Shown: positions 11,111 through 22,991 of the stretch, in pieces | Numbering within the stretch: the stretch's first letter is position 1 | Layout of the letters: each line of letters begins with the position of its first letter | Assembly: GCA_041398665.1 (NCBI GenBank) | Contig: JAWKUH010000006.1 | Span: 62,001 to 126,000 of the forward strand | DNA length: 64,000 nt | From: Rohdeia sp041398665 | GTDB taxonomy: Bacteria > Planctomycetota > UBA1135 > GCA-002686595 | Direction of reading: 5' to 3' | Translations under genes and position numbers: made by a program | The notes under the pieces: model-generated | Databases searched by the model: none | What the model saw: the letters and a program-made list of their open reading frames with translations, nothing else | What the model was told of the DNA's origin: nothing

Positions 11111-11784
11111 TCACGGGTTCGTCTTCACTTCGTGCTGGTGTCGTCCGGTCGGAGACTCGCCGAGCGCGCTCTCGGGTCGGGTCGATGGGGTGCGTTCCGA
11201 GGCGGCGCCGCTTCGCGGGTTCCTGTTGCACCGCGGCCTCGCGTTGCGCGACGGCGGCGGCGGCCTCGTTCCCGATCGCTGTCGCGAGCTCGCGATCGCG
11301 TTCGGAGCGGATCGGAGAGCGCGGCCGCGACCTCCGCCGGGAGGGCGGCGGCTGGTGTCGAGACGGCGGAGCAGTTCGACACGGGCCGAGCGCTCGCGCG
11401 CGAGCACGGCGTTCGCCGCCGCGGTCGCGCTCGCGTCGAGGCCGAGTCCGCCGAGCAGGTCCGGGGATCCCGTCACGACGAGTCGTGCCGGATCGTTCGG
11501 AGCCTCCGCCGACGAGCGGATCCGGTCCCGTTCGTCGCGGCGCGCGCGGCGCCGTCGCGCCTGGCGAGATCGGGCGAGGACGCCTGATCTCGAGGCCGGG
11601 CTCCCGTCGACGCCGTGGCGTCGACGAGGGCGTTCACCTTCTCGCCGGCCGACCTCGTGTCGCCCGCGAGCTGCTCCGCCGTGACGAGGCCGACGCCGAC
11701 GATCGTCACCGCAGCGATTGCGAGCGGATGGAGGGGGCGCGTCGCCGACGGGTGGCGCCGCGTGGAGTCGTGATCGGGTCGCAT
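11111..11784 (-). pseudogene. Frameshifted small membrane-anchored protein
   Basis: ATG 11784 opens a frame with a charged N-terminus, one hydrophobic segment (LAIAAVTIVGVGLVTAEQL) and then a polar region (EKVNALVDATASTG). Coding character then jumps between frames through LLGGLGLDASATAAANAV, ERSARVELLRRLD, AAALPAEVAAALSDPL and ELATAIGNEAAAAVAQREA. The intact product would be about 220 aa, periplasmic and helical, tethered by one transmembrane segment. I recognise no family. It lies between two frameshifted beta-helix genes and begins 8 nt after the stop of the upstream one. The downstream boundary is uncertain. Confidence 0.45.
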
Positions 11785-11792
11785 GGCGTCGA

Positions 11793-13703
11793 TCAGTCCT
11801 CCAGGTTGCCCCAGGCGCTGGTCACCGCGGTCGTCGCGGATGTTCGACACCGGGCCGAGGAATCCGGTGACGTCGTAGGTCGCGATCGAGGCGTTCAGCG
11901 ACGTGCAGCCCGAGACGAAGATGTCCACGCCGCGTAGATCCCGATCGTGTTGTCCGTCGCGATGCAGTCGCGCACGGTGCTGCCCGTACCGATCAGGAAG
12001 GCCGCGTGGTTCGTGTCGGTGCACCCGTCGCCGTGCAGGAGCGCACGTCGCAATTGACGCTCGTCTCGATGCCGTTGTCCTCGTTCCCGTCGGCGGAGCA
12101 GTTCGTGAGCTTGCAGTAGTCGAGGCCCAGATGCCGTTCGCGACGTTCTCGAAGGCTGAGCAGTTCTCGAGGAGCACACCGCCGCCGGTGACGACGCCGT
12201 CGTTCCGCGACGCCGTGCAGCCGCTGGCGATGCCGCATGAGTCCACGACGACGCCGTACCCGCCGTTGTCGGTCGCCGTACAGTCCCGCGCGATCGAGTA
12301 GAGACCGCACCAGATCCCGTCCGCCGCGTTGTCCCGCGCGCTCGAGTCCTCGATGATCCCGCTCTCGTACACGAACAGGCCGAGTTGTCCGCAGCCTCGG
12401 CCGTGCAGGCCGAGATGACCGCGGCCTCAGCCGGCGTTGATGCCGTACCTGGTGTCCCGTCACCGAGCAACGCGAGATGGTCGCCCTGTCGTAGACGTAG
12501 ATCCCGTCGCCTGCGCCCAGTCCGGGTCCGGCCTGCACGGTGCAGTCCGCGACGACGCTCTGGACCCCGTGGGATCCCCCCTGCTGGACGAAGATGCCGA
12601 CGTCGGTCGAGTCGACGACCGCACAGCCGCGGATCGAGCAGGGGGCCTGGGCGTTGATGCCGTCGCCGGCCTCTGCCCGGAGCTTGCGCCGTTACGGAGG
12701 ACCACGCAGTCGATCACGGCGCTACCGGGTTCGTCCGTCGGGAGAAGGACGCCGTGCTGGCCGTTGTCCGCGACGGTGCAGTCCTGGACCGACGACCCGG
12801 CGTAGGCGGAGATCCCGTCGATGCCGCTGCCGGTTGGACGCAGCCCACGATCCGCGATCCCCGCGTGCGCGCGTCGATCCCGAGGCCGGTGTTGAGGACG
12901 TGACGCAGTGCTCGATCAGCACGCCGCTGCTGCACGTCGACGTGGCGAAGAGGTCGCGGTGGACTCCACCGTGATGCCGGGGCCGTCGTTGAGGCGCGCG
13001 GGCAGTTCGTGAGCAGCGAACCTGCCCGACTCGAAGCCACCCGCCGTTCCCGCGGGCCCGACGTTGTACGACGCCGTGCAGTCGACGAAGCGCGTGTCGA
13101 AGCCGGTGATGAAGCCGAAGCCGTTCTCGTTCCTCGAGACGCAGCGGACGAACGACGTGCCGCTGCCGAGCTCGGAGAAGTCCGATCGGACGCACACGAT
13201 CCCCGGGTTCGGGACAGCCCGTCACGGTGCAGTCACGGACGATCGAGTCGCTCCCGACGAGGATGCCGCTGCCCCCTGTGCCGATTTGCCGAGCAGCGCT
13301 CGACGATCCACCCGTCACCGAGGACGATGCCGGACTCGCCGTGTCGCGCGTGGAAGTCGGACAGACGGCCGGACGGCGTCCTGAGCCCGTTGATCGCGAT
13401 GTCCCAGCCGAGGACCGTTCCGCCGAGGATGCGGACGTTCGAGACCGCGCCGTTCGTCTTGATCCTGTTGCGCCCGCCGGCGGTCGCCGTCAGGGTTCGT
13501 CCCCCGAGGTCGAGGACGACGTCGTCGGACTCGATGGTGATGCCGTCGCCGGGGGTCGCGAGAACGAGGTTCCGCGCCACGACGTAGGCACTGGGGCGCT
13601 CGATCGCGAAGGGCAGGGCGTCGATCCGGGTCGCCGTCGGGGCGACTCTGCGGAGCCGGACCTCGCCGCGGAGGCAGGGCGGCGGCGGAATAGCGCGAGG
13701 CAC
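11793..13703 (-). pseudogene. Frameshifted secreted right-handed beta-helix protein (upstream copy)
   Basis: The recognisable part opens ATRIDALPFAIERPSAYVV, then DGITIESDDVVLDLGGRTL, the usual first rungs of this beta-helix class. It continues as Cys-containing rungs (SIVRDCTVTG, SFVRCVSRNENGFGF, GVLIEHCVTS, SSVQDCTVADNGQHG) in successive different frames and ends VTSAWGNLED at 11793. A signal-peptide-like stretch (ALIACLALF) lies just upstream of 13703 in another frame, so the true start is probably near 13740. At least eight frame changes are needed. Each segment retains good rung sequence, so errors or very recent inactivation both fit. The restored protein would be about 640 aa and exported. 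Confidence 0.68.
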
Positions 13704-14042
13704 GCGATCAGGGCAGGCCGGTCCCGGACGCGTGCCCTCGTGTGGGGGCCTGCGTACTTCTTGGTCGTTCGGATCCTGTCCGAAGCGGTGGGATCCAGGG
13801 TGAGTTTCGATCAGGTCAGAGAAGGATCCGGCGCGTCGGCACCGGACTCGTAGGTCCCACCCTTACTGCGGAGCACGCGTGCCACCAAAACCCCCCGGAA
13901 CGCGGTCCCTGCCGCGGGCTCGACGCTCCGTCGCGCGACGGCTCCCGCGCGCACCTCCACGGAATCCCGGGGTCGCCGCCAGTTCGGCGATCGCGGCGTC
14001 CGATCGAGTGCGGGTCCGCGTCCCGTGCGCGGCCGGTCCCCC
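13704..14042. other. Divergent intergenic region
   Basis: It separates the beta-helix pseudogene (-) from the pseudokinase gene (+). The first ~40 nt probably encode the displaced signal peptide of the pseudogene. The remainder shows no convincing coding region, RNA gene or clear promoter; two GGATCC words (13791 and 13828 regions) were the only structure noted. Confidence 0.35.
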
Positions 14043-16223
14043 ATGGCAGAGCTTCGAGACGCCCAGGATTTCCTCGCCCGCACGCGCCCGACCTTCGTCG
14101 AGCGCGCGGCCTCCGTCTGCGCCCCGGCCGCGCTGGCGGCGGGTTTCGGGACGCTCGGCGGTCCCGAGATCGGCGCCGTGGCGGGAGCGATCGGCGCCGG
14201 CGTCGGCCTCGTCGTCGCCGGCCTGACGGAGCGCTTCGCCGAGCGCGTGCGACGCGCGGCCGTCGAGAACGAACAGCTCCTGCGCGCTCGCTCGCGCGAG
14301 GAGACGAAGGCGCAGCTCGAGGACCTCGTCGCCGAGGCCGCGCGCACCGCCGCGGAGTTCGAACGCCGCGCGGCGTTCGCCGAGGACGCGCGCCGCTCGC
14401 AGAACCAACTCCTCGCGGAGCTCGCGCCGGAGTTCTACGGCCTCCTGCGCTCGATGGGGCACCACGCCGACCAGCTCGTCGCGGCCGACCTCATGCCCGA
14501 GGAGCACGAGTCCGCGAACGCGCTCGCGGCGACGGCGGGATCCATGCGCCGGTTGCTCGGCGCGGTGCTCGACCTCGCGCGTGCACGCGCCGGCAGGCTG
14601 CGACTGCGCGAGCGCGACTTCGACCTGCTCGCGGCGCTCGAGCGCACCTCGACCGGCTTCGAGCAGGCGGCGCGACGCAAGGGCGTCGAGTTCCAGCTCG
14701 CCGTGGGGCGCCTCTCGCGCCACTGGCGTTTCGGCGACGAGCGCCGCGTGCAGCAGATGCTCGAGCGCATGCTCGGCGCCGCGCTCGACACCACGGAACG
14801 CGGTGCGATCGAACTCGTCGTCTCCGAGGACCCGGACGACGCGTCGAAGGTGCGCTTCGAGCTGCGCGACGCCGCGCCGATCCACGACCAGGCCTCGTTC
14901 GACCGACTGTTGACCGACTCGCCGAGCGGCTTCGAGAGCCTGTTCGAGCTCGACGCGTCGCTCTCGCTCGCGCTCGCGAAGGGCCTCGCCGAGGTGCTCG
15001 GCGGCGAACTCCGCGCCGACGCCCGCAAGGAGGGCGGACACACGGTCGTCGTCGTCGTGCCGCTCGCGGCCGGGACCGACCCGCTCGCCGACGACTCCGG
15101 CGTCGAGGCGCACGGCGTGGGTCTGCGCGCGATCGTCGCGGCGCCGCCGGGACCGCTCGGCGACCTCGCGGCCTCGACCGCGGCGAGCATGGGCTGGATC
15201 GTCGAGCGCTGCACCGACGCCGCGAACGCCGAATCCGCGATCGCGGAGTGGAACGGGGTCGACGTGCTCGTCGTCTCGTCGAGCTTCGACGCGGGTCGCG
15301 GCCTCGAGCGCACGGCGGAGTGGACGGGGCGTCACCGCGGTGCGGCGGCGCTCGTGCTCCTCGACCCGTCGGGCGTCCGCGACCCCCGCGCCGTCGCGCA
15401 CAGCGGCGCGACGAGCGCCGTCGCCGGATCGCCGCACCCCTCGCGACTGCGCGAGGCGCTCGCGGGTCTCGTCCGGCCGGTCGAGCGTGCGAAGGCGCCG
15501 GTGCGCGCCCTGCTCGCCTCGGACGACGACGCCGTCGCGAGCGCCGAGACCGCGCGACTGCACGCGCAGGGTCTCGTCGTCGACCGCGTGAACACCGCCG
15601 ACGAACTGGTCGAGGCGTTCCAGGACGCCGTCTACGGACTCGTCGTCGTCGACCAGGGCAGCATCGACGAGTCCGTGCGCGTCCTGACGGAGCGTCTGCG
15701 CACGATCGACGGCTTGTCCACGAGTTCGTTCAAGTTCCACGTGCTCGCGGGCAGAAACTCTCGGCGCGCCGCACCCGTCGTCGACGGTCGCGACGCCGAG
15801 CCCCGTCGCTCGGAACCCGCATCGAGCCGTCCCGCTCCCAGGGACGCCGCCCCGGACATGCCCAGCTCCCCGAGCGAGAACCCCATCGACCACTCGGTCC
15901 TCGAGGAGATCCGCAGCCTCGCCGGCGACGGCGGCACGGACCTCCTCGCCGAGCTCATCGGCATGTTCCTCGAGGAGACGCCGGTGCGTCTGCGCGGGAT
16001 CCACGAGGCGATCGACCGCGACGACCTGGTCGAGGTCGAGCGCATCGCGCACGCGCTGAAGTCCAGCTCCGGCAACCTCGGCGCACTCCTGCTCGCGTCC
16101 ATGTGCCGCGAGATCGAAGCATCCTGCCGCGAGGGCCAGGTCGACGACGTCAAGTCGCTCGTCGAACGCTCACGCACCGAGTTCGAGCGGGTCCGTGCCG
16201 CTCTCTCCGCCGAACTCGGTTGA
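14043..16223 (+). CDS. Degenerate hybrid histidine kinase with C-terminal Hpt domain
   Basis: 726 aa. A Gly/Ala-rich hydrophobic segment (about residues 24-60) is followed by a coiled coil. The HisKA-like domain (about 118-190) has LAPEFYGLL where SHEIRTPL is expected, so the phospho-accepting His is absent. The HATPase-like domain (about 200-345) lacks the N-box Asn (MLGAALDTTERG), the DxGxG box (RDAAPIHDQ) and the GxGxG box (DASLSLALAKGL). Two receiver-like domains follow: the first has lost its Asp (VLVVSSSFD); the second keeps an acidic start and VVVDQG. The C-terminal Hpt domain (about 615-726) is intact with H670 in AHALKSSSGNLG. It is probably a phosphorelay scaffold rather than a kinase. 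ATG 14043 was chosen over GTG 14025. The HDOD-REC-GGDEF gene follows after 37 nt. Confidence 0.8.
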   Translation: MAELRDAQDFLARTRPTFVERAASVCAPAALAAGFGTLGGPEIGAVAGAIGAGVGLVVAGLTERFAERVRRAAVENEQLLRARSREETKAQLEDLVAEAARTAAEFERRAAFAEDARRSQNQLLAELAPEFYGLLRSMGHHADQLVAADLMPEEHESANALAATAGSMRRLLGAVLDLARARAGRLRLRERDFDLLAALERTSTGFEQAARRKGVEFQLAVGRLSRHWRFGDERRVQQMLERMLGAALDTTERGAIELVVSEDPDDASKVRFELRDAAPIHDQASFDRLLTDSPSGFESLFELDASLSLALAKGLAEVLGGELRADARKEGGHTVVVVVPLAAGTDPLADDSGVEAHGVGLRAIVAAPPGPLGDLAASTAASMGWIVERCTDAANAESAIAEWNGVDVLVVSSSFDAGRGLERTAEWTGRHRGAAALVLLDPSGVRDPRAVAHSGATSAVAGSPHPSRLREALAGLVRPVERAKAPVRALLASDDDAVASAETARLHAQGLVVDRVNTADELVEAFQDAVYGLVVVDQGSIDESVRVLTERLRTIDGLSTSSFKFHVLAGRNSRRAAPVVDGRDAEPRRSEPASSRPAPRDAAPDMPSSPSENPIDHSVLEEIRSLAGDGGTDLLAELIGMFLEETPVRLRGIHEAIDRDDLVEVERIAHALKSSSGNLGALLLASMCREIEASCREGQVDDVKSLVERSRTEFERVRAALSAELG

Positions 16224-16260
16224 CCCCCCGACCCGACCTCCGACCGACTTCCCCATCGAG

Positions 16261-18180
16261 ATGATCCGCAAGGAATTCGAAGAGCTCAAACAGACCGGGC
16301 AATTGCCGTCCCCGGCCGGCGTGGGCATGAAGATCCTGACGCTCACGCAGCAGGAGAATTGCTCGATGGAGGAGCTCAACAAGGTCCTCGCCGCGGACCC
16401 TGCGCTCACCGGGCGGATCCTCAAGCTCGCCAGTTCCGTGGGCGTCACGAGCGGCCAGCAGGTGCGCTCCGTGAAGGAGGCGTGCATGCGCCTCGGCCTG
16501 CGGACCGTCACGAGCGTGGCGCTCGGCTTCTCGCTCGTCTCGAACGGCCGCAGCGGCCAGTGCGAGAAGTTCGACTACGACGAGTACTGGGCGCGTTCGC
16601 TCGTCCGTGCGCTCGCCGCGCAGGAGATCAGCGAACGCACGGGACGCGCCGTCTCGGCCGAGGCGTTCACGTGCGCTCTGCTCAGCAACGTCGGGCGACT
16701 CGCGCTCGCGAGCTGCCACCCCGAGGACTACGGCGAGCTGCTCGAACGCCAGCGCGCCCAGCCGACCCTCGAGCTCGCCGCGCTCGAGACCGAGATGTTC
16801 GGCATCAACCACCACGAGGTGGCCGACGCGCTGATGGCCGAGTGGGGCCTGCCCGACGCCTTCAGCGAGGTCTGCCTCGCGTTGGGCGAGGACGACGGCG
16901 ACTCGTCGCTCGAGGGCTACTCTCGCGAACTCTACGAGGTCATCAAGGAAGCCCAGGTCATCGCGGACTACGTGATGAAGGGCGAGGATGCCGACCCCGC
17001 CTCGATCAAGGACATGGCCCAGCTCGGGACGCGGCTCGACGCGTACGACGTCGAGCTGGGGCGCCTGTGCGACTCCGTGCTCAAGCAGTGGATCGACTGG
17101 GGTCGCATGCTCGACCTCTCCAACGAGTCGCGCGCCGCGTCGGTCCGTACCGACCGCAACTGGGAGCACGAGGGCTCGGCCAGCGCCGAGGCGCAGAAGA
17201 GCTCCGACGGCGTGCGCGTGCTCGTCGTCGACGACGACCCGGTGAGCCTCAAGGTGCTCCAGCGACTCCTGGTCGAGGCCGGGCACGAGGTCATGCTCGC
17301 ACGCGACGGGAAGGAGGCGCTCGCCGTCACGCTGAAGCGCCGCCCGCAGGTCGTCATCACGGACTGGGCGATGCCGAAGCTCGACGGACTCGAGCTGACG
17401 CGCACGCTGCGCCGCACCCCGTGGGGCCGCCGCATCTACGTGCTGCTCGTCACGGGCAACGACCGCGAGGAGCGCGTCCTCACGGCCTTCGACGCGGGCA
17501 TCGACGACTACGTCACCAAGCCCTTCCGTCCGAAGATGTTGATGGCGCGCCTGCGCGCGGGGATCCGCCTCGTCAAGCTGCAGGAGCAGGTCGAGCTGGA
17601 CCAGGAGATCCACCGCAAGAACGCCATCCAGATGACGCGGATGAACCGGCAGCTCAAGGAGGCGGCGAACACCGACTTCCTGACGGGCCTGCCGAACCGC
17701 CGCTGCGCGATGACGCAGTTCGACAAGCAGTGGAAGAACGCGCAGGCCACCGGCGCGCCGCTCTCCGTGCTGATGCTCGACATCGACAAGTTCAAGTCGG
17801 TGAACGACACCTACGGCCACGACATCGGCGACGTCGTGCTGAAGGAGACGGCGCGCGTCCTCAAGGGAGCGGTCCGCCGCAACGACACCGCGGCGCGGAT
17901 GGGGGGCGAGGAGTTCCTCGTCATCTGCCCGGGCGCCGACGTCGACGAGGCGCGCATGGTCGGCGAGCGGATCCGTCTGCGCGTCGAGAGCAACCACATC
18001 AGCTTCGGCGAGTTCGACCGCAACGTCACGATCAGCGTCGGCGTCGCGCAGAACATGCCGGGGGTCGAGGACATCGACCACCTGATGCGACTGGCCGACG
18101 AGGCGGTGTACGTCTCGAAGTCGAACGGTCGCAACCAGGTCAACGCCGTGCAGACGCCCACCAAGGCGCAGTCCGCCTGA
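16261..18180 (+). CDS. HDOD-REC-GGDEF signalling protein (probable diguanylate cyclase)
   Basis: 639 aa. An N-terminal HDOD domain (about residues 5-290, LPSPAGVGMKIL onward) is followed by a receiver domain (about 318-435) with its DDD acidic cluster, phospho-acceptor Asp in VITDWAMP and TKPF lysine. A short coiled linker and a GGDEF domain (about 475-639) come next. The active motif is GGEEF (about 548-552), and an RxxD inhibitory site (RRND) lies five residues before it, so it should make cyclic di-GMP with product feedback. ATG 16261 is chosen; an in-frame GTG at 16195 would overlap the previous gene. As the only intact receiver nearby, it is the likely partner of the upstream Hpt domain. 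Confidence 0.9.
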   Translation: MIRKEFEELKQTGQLPSPAGVGMKILTLTQQENCSMEELNKVLAADPALTGRILKLASSVGVTSGQQVRSVKEACMRLGLRTVTSVALGFSLVSNGRSGQCEKFDYDEYWARSLVRALAAQEISERTGRAVSAEAFTCALLSNVGRLALASCHPEDYGELLERQRAQPTLELAALETEMFGINHHEVADALMAEWGLPDAFSEVCLALGEDDGDSSLEGYSRELYEVIKEAQVIADYVMKGEDADPASIKDMAQLGTRLDAYDVELGRLCDSVLKQWIDWGRMLDLSNESRAASVRTDRNWEHEGSASAEAQKSSDGVRVLVVDDDPVSLKVLQRLLVEAGHEVMLARDGKEALAVTLKRRPQVVITDWAMPKLDGLELTRTLRRTPWGRRIYVLLVTGNDREERVLTAFDAGIDDYVTKPFRPKMLMARLRAGIRLVKLQEQVELDQEIHRKNAIQMTRMNRQLKEAANTDFLTGLPNRRCAMTQFDKQWKNAQATGAPLSVLMLDIDKFKSVNDTYGHDIGDVVLKETARVLKGAVRRNDTAARMGGEEFLVICPGADVDEARMVGERIRLRVESNHISFGEFDRNVTISVGVAQNMPGVEDIDHLMRLADEAVYVSKSNGRNQVNAVQTPTKAQSA

Positions 18181-18216
18181 TCGAGATCGAGGGGAGGGAG
18201 CCCGGGAGGGCACCCA

Positions 18217-18253
18217 GACGAGGCCCGTGCCGCTCCGCGGTGCGGGCCTCGTC
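18217..18253 (+). terminator. Hairpin terminator after HDOD-REC-GGDEF gene
   Basis: Perfect 11-bp inverted repeat (18217-18227 with 18243-18253). The 15-nt loop contains a further 4-bp CCGC/GCGG stem. It is followed by a short CTTCCGT tract. It lies 36 nt after the stop and 27 nt before the next -10-like hexamer. Confidence 0.6.
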
Positions 18254-18279
18254 CTTCCGTGCGCGCTGTCGGCGCTCGC

Positions 18280-18285
18280 TATGAT
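18280..18285 (+). promoter_or_regulatory. -10-like hexamer close to the MFS gene start
   Basis: TATGAT ends 8 nt before ATG 18294, so a transcript from it would have almost no leader. No good -35 element is visible at 16-18 bp. The same arrangement recurs at several other genes in this window. Confidence 0.45.
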
Positions 18286-18293
18286 CCGCGGCG

Positions 18294-19574
18294 ATGTCGC
18301 TCGCCGGATTCCTCGACCGCACGGGCCTCGGCAGTCGCGAGGCTCGCGCCTGGGCGAGCTACGACTGGGCCAACTCCGCGATGGTCACGGTCGTGATGAC
18401 CGCGGTCTTCCCGGTCTACTACTCGAAGTCGTTGTCGGAGGGGCTCGATCCCTCGGACGCGAAGGTGTACTACCTGTGGGCGACGACGGCCGCGCTCGTC
18501 GCGTCGGCGATCGCGTCGCCGCTCCTCGGAGCGGTCGCCGACTCGCGCGGTCGCAGGAAGACGTTCCTCGCCGTCGCGATGCTGTTCGGCGTCGCCTCCG
18601 TCGCCGCGCTCGCGTTCTTCGACACCGGCGCCTGGGGCGGAGCGCTGGCCGCGTTCGCGCTCGCCAACATCGGCGCGACGCTGAGCTTCGTCTTCTACGA
18701 CTCGCTGCTGCCCTTCGTCGCGAAGGGCGGCGACATGGATCGCCTGTCGACGGCGGCCTACGGGATCGGCTACCTCGGCGGCGGGCTCGCGCTGGGCCTC
18801 TGCACGCTGCTGATCTCGTTCCCCGGCGTCGTCGGGATGGAGCCCGGGACCGCGCCCGTGCGCGCGTCGTTCGTCGTCGTCGCCGCGTGGTGGGGGATCT
18901 TCTCGATCCCCGTCCTCCGGCGGGTGCCCGAGCCGCCGCCCACGGTCGCCGCGGCGCGGCGCGGAGCGGTCAGGCAGCTGCTCGACACGCTCGCGGAGCT
19001 CCGGCGCTACCCGCAGGCGCTGCTCGTGCTGCTCGCCTTCCTCCTCTACAACGACGGGATCGTCACGATCATCCGCATGGCGGCGATCTTCGCCGAGGAC
19101 CGCGACATCCCGTCCGAGACGGTCCTCACGATCCTGCTGCTCGTGCAGTTCGTCGCGCTCCCCGCGGCGTTCGGGTACGGGCAGCTCGCGCGCCGGTTCG
19201 GCGCCAAGCGCTCCGTCCTGTTCGGCATCGGCGGCTACGGCGTCATCACGCTGCTCGCGGGATGGATGTCGACCACGACGCACTTCGTCGCGTTGGCGCT
19301 CGCGGTCGCGCTCGTGCAGGGCGGCGTCCAGGCGCTCAGTCGATCGCTGTTCGCGTCGTTCATCCCCGCGTCCCGCAGCGCCGAGTTCTTCTCGCTGTTC
19401 GGCGTGGCCGAGAAGTTCTTCAGCATCCTCGGTCCGATGGTGCTGAGCTGGTCGATCGCGTGGGTCGGCGACCGCTGGGCCGTCCTCTCGCTGTTGCCGT
19501 TCTTCGCGGTCGGTGCCCTGCTCCTCGCGCGGGTCGACGAGGAGGAGGGGCGCCGACGGGCGACCGCCGGCTGA
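18294..19574 (+). CDS. UMF1/Atg22-type MFS transporter
   Basis: 426-aa integral membrane protein with about twelve hydrophobic segments. The N-terminal WASYDWANSA signature and the DSRGRRK loop after helix 2 are typical of the UMF1 (Atg22-like) branch of the major facilitator superfamily. YDSLLPFVA and SRSLFASFIPASRSAEFFSLF in the second half are also conserved there. Substrate is unknown in bacteria; amino-acid efflux is the role of the yeast relative. The gene stands alone between two hairpins. ATG 18294 is close to a -10-like TATGAT. Confidence 0.85.
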   Translation: MSLAGFLDRTGLGSREARAWASYDWANSAMVTVVMTAVFPVYYSKSLSEGLDPSDAKVYYLWATTAALVASAIASPLLGAVADSRGRRKTFLAVAMLFGVASVAALAFFDTGAWGGALAAFALANIGATLSFVFYDSLLPFVAKGGDMDRLSTAAYGIGYLGGGLALGLCTLLISFPGVVGMEPGTAPVRASFVVVAAWWGIFSIPVLRRVPEPPPTVAAARRGAVRQLLDTLAELRRYPQALLVLLAFLLYNDGIVTIIRMAAIFAEDRDIPSETVLTILLLVQFVALPAAFGYGQLARRFGAKRSVLFGIGGYGVITLLAGWMSTTTHFVALALAVALVQGGVQALSRSLFASFIPASRSAEFFSLFGVAEKFFSILGPMVLSWSIAWVGDRWAVLSLLPFFAVGALLLARVDEEEGRRRATAG

Positions 19575-19681
19575 GCGCTACCGGCGCAACGTCGTTTCAC
19601 CGGGAGCGGCCTGAAGGCGTCCCGCGGATTTTCGCAGTCTTCGCAAAGACAGCGGCGCCGGTGTCGTACTCCTGGGCGACG

Positions 19682-19759
19682 AGAAGTTGCAGGGCGCACC
19701 ACCTCCGCGGTCTGGATGGGGAACTGGGTTGAGCGGAGGACTGGTGCGCCCCACTTCTT
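19682..19759. repeat. Imperfect long inverted repeat
   Basis: Arms at about 19682-19708 and 19733-19759 pair over about 24 positions with two small bulges (cores GGGCGCACCA/TGGTGCGCCC and CCTCCGC/GCGGAGG), around a 24-nt loop. It sits in the 478-nt gap between the convergent MFS and carboxypeptidase genes, just before a perfect terminator. It could be a remnant mobile palindrome or a second transcription stop. Confidence 0.5.
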
Positions 19760-19778
19760 GCTCGGTTTCGGACCAAAG

Positions 19779-19820
19779 GGAACGGGGCCCCGCGCCAAGC
19801 GCGGGGCCCCGTTCCTTCTT
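19779..19820. terminator. Strong 16-bp hairpin terminator
   Basis: A perfect 16-bp stem (19779-19794 with 19800-19815) with a 5-nt CCAAG loop is followed by TTCTT. It lies downstream of the MFS gene and could also act on the opposite strand. Confidence 0.75.
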
Positions 19821-19953
19821 GGTCGCGCCTCTTGGTCCGCGACCGGGCGGGGGAGCGGCGCCGACCGGAGGCGCCGCCCGCGCCGCCCGCGCCGCCGGCC
19901 GACACCCGGCCGCACCTTCGCCCCCCGGCGGACGACGCACCCCGCAACCGACC

Positions 19954-19983
19954 GCGCCCGGGGCTCGTTCGAGCCCCGGGCGC
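19954..19983 (-). terminator. Hairpin downstream of the M14 peptidase gene
   Basis: A perfect 13- to 14-bp GC-rich palindrome with a 2- to 4-nt loop, 70 nt past the stop codon at 20053 on the minus strand. No T-run follows it. Confidence 0.55.
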
Positions 19984-20052
19984 GTCCTCGGCCCGCTGGG
20001 GCCGCCTCCCGCTCCGGTCGGCGCGGACCGCTCGGCCGGCGCGCCCCGTCCC

Positions 20053-22890
<2,838 letters not shown>

Positions 22891-22991
22891 GGCGTGGGAC
22901 GCGACGGTCCCTTTCTGGTGTCGTCGTCGGGCGAACTTCGGACGGGCGCGCACCGGTGCAGGAGCACGGGAGCGCGCGCCCATGGCCGGCT

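Noticed and set aside
9080..13740. Insertion sequence or prophage explaining the disrupted region
   Set aside because: No transposase, integrase, terminal repeats or phage genes; all recoverable segments are beta-helix rungs or a small membrane protein.
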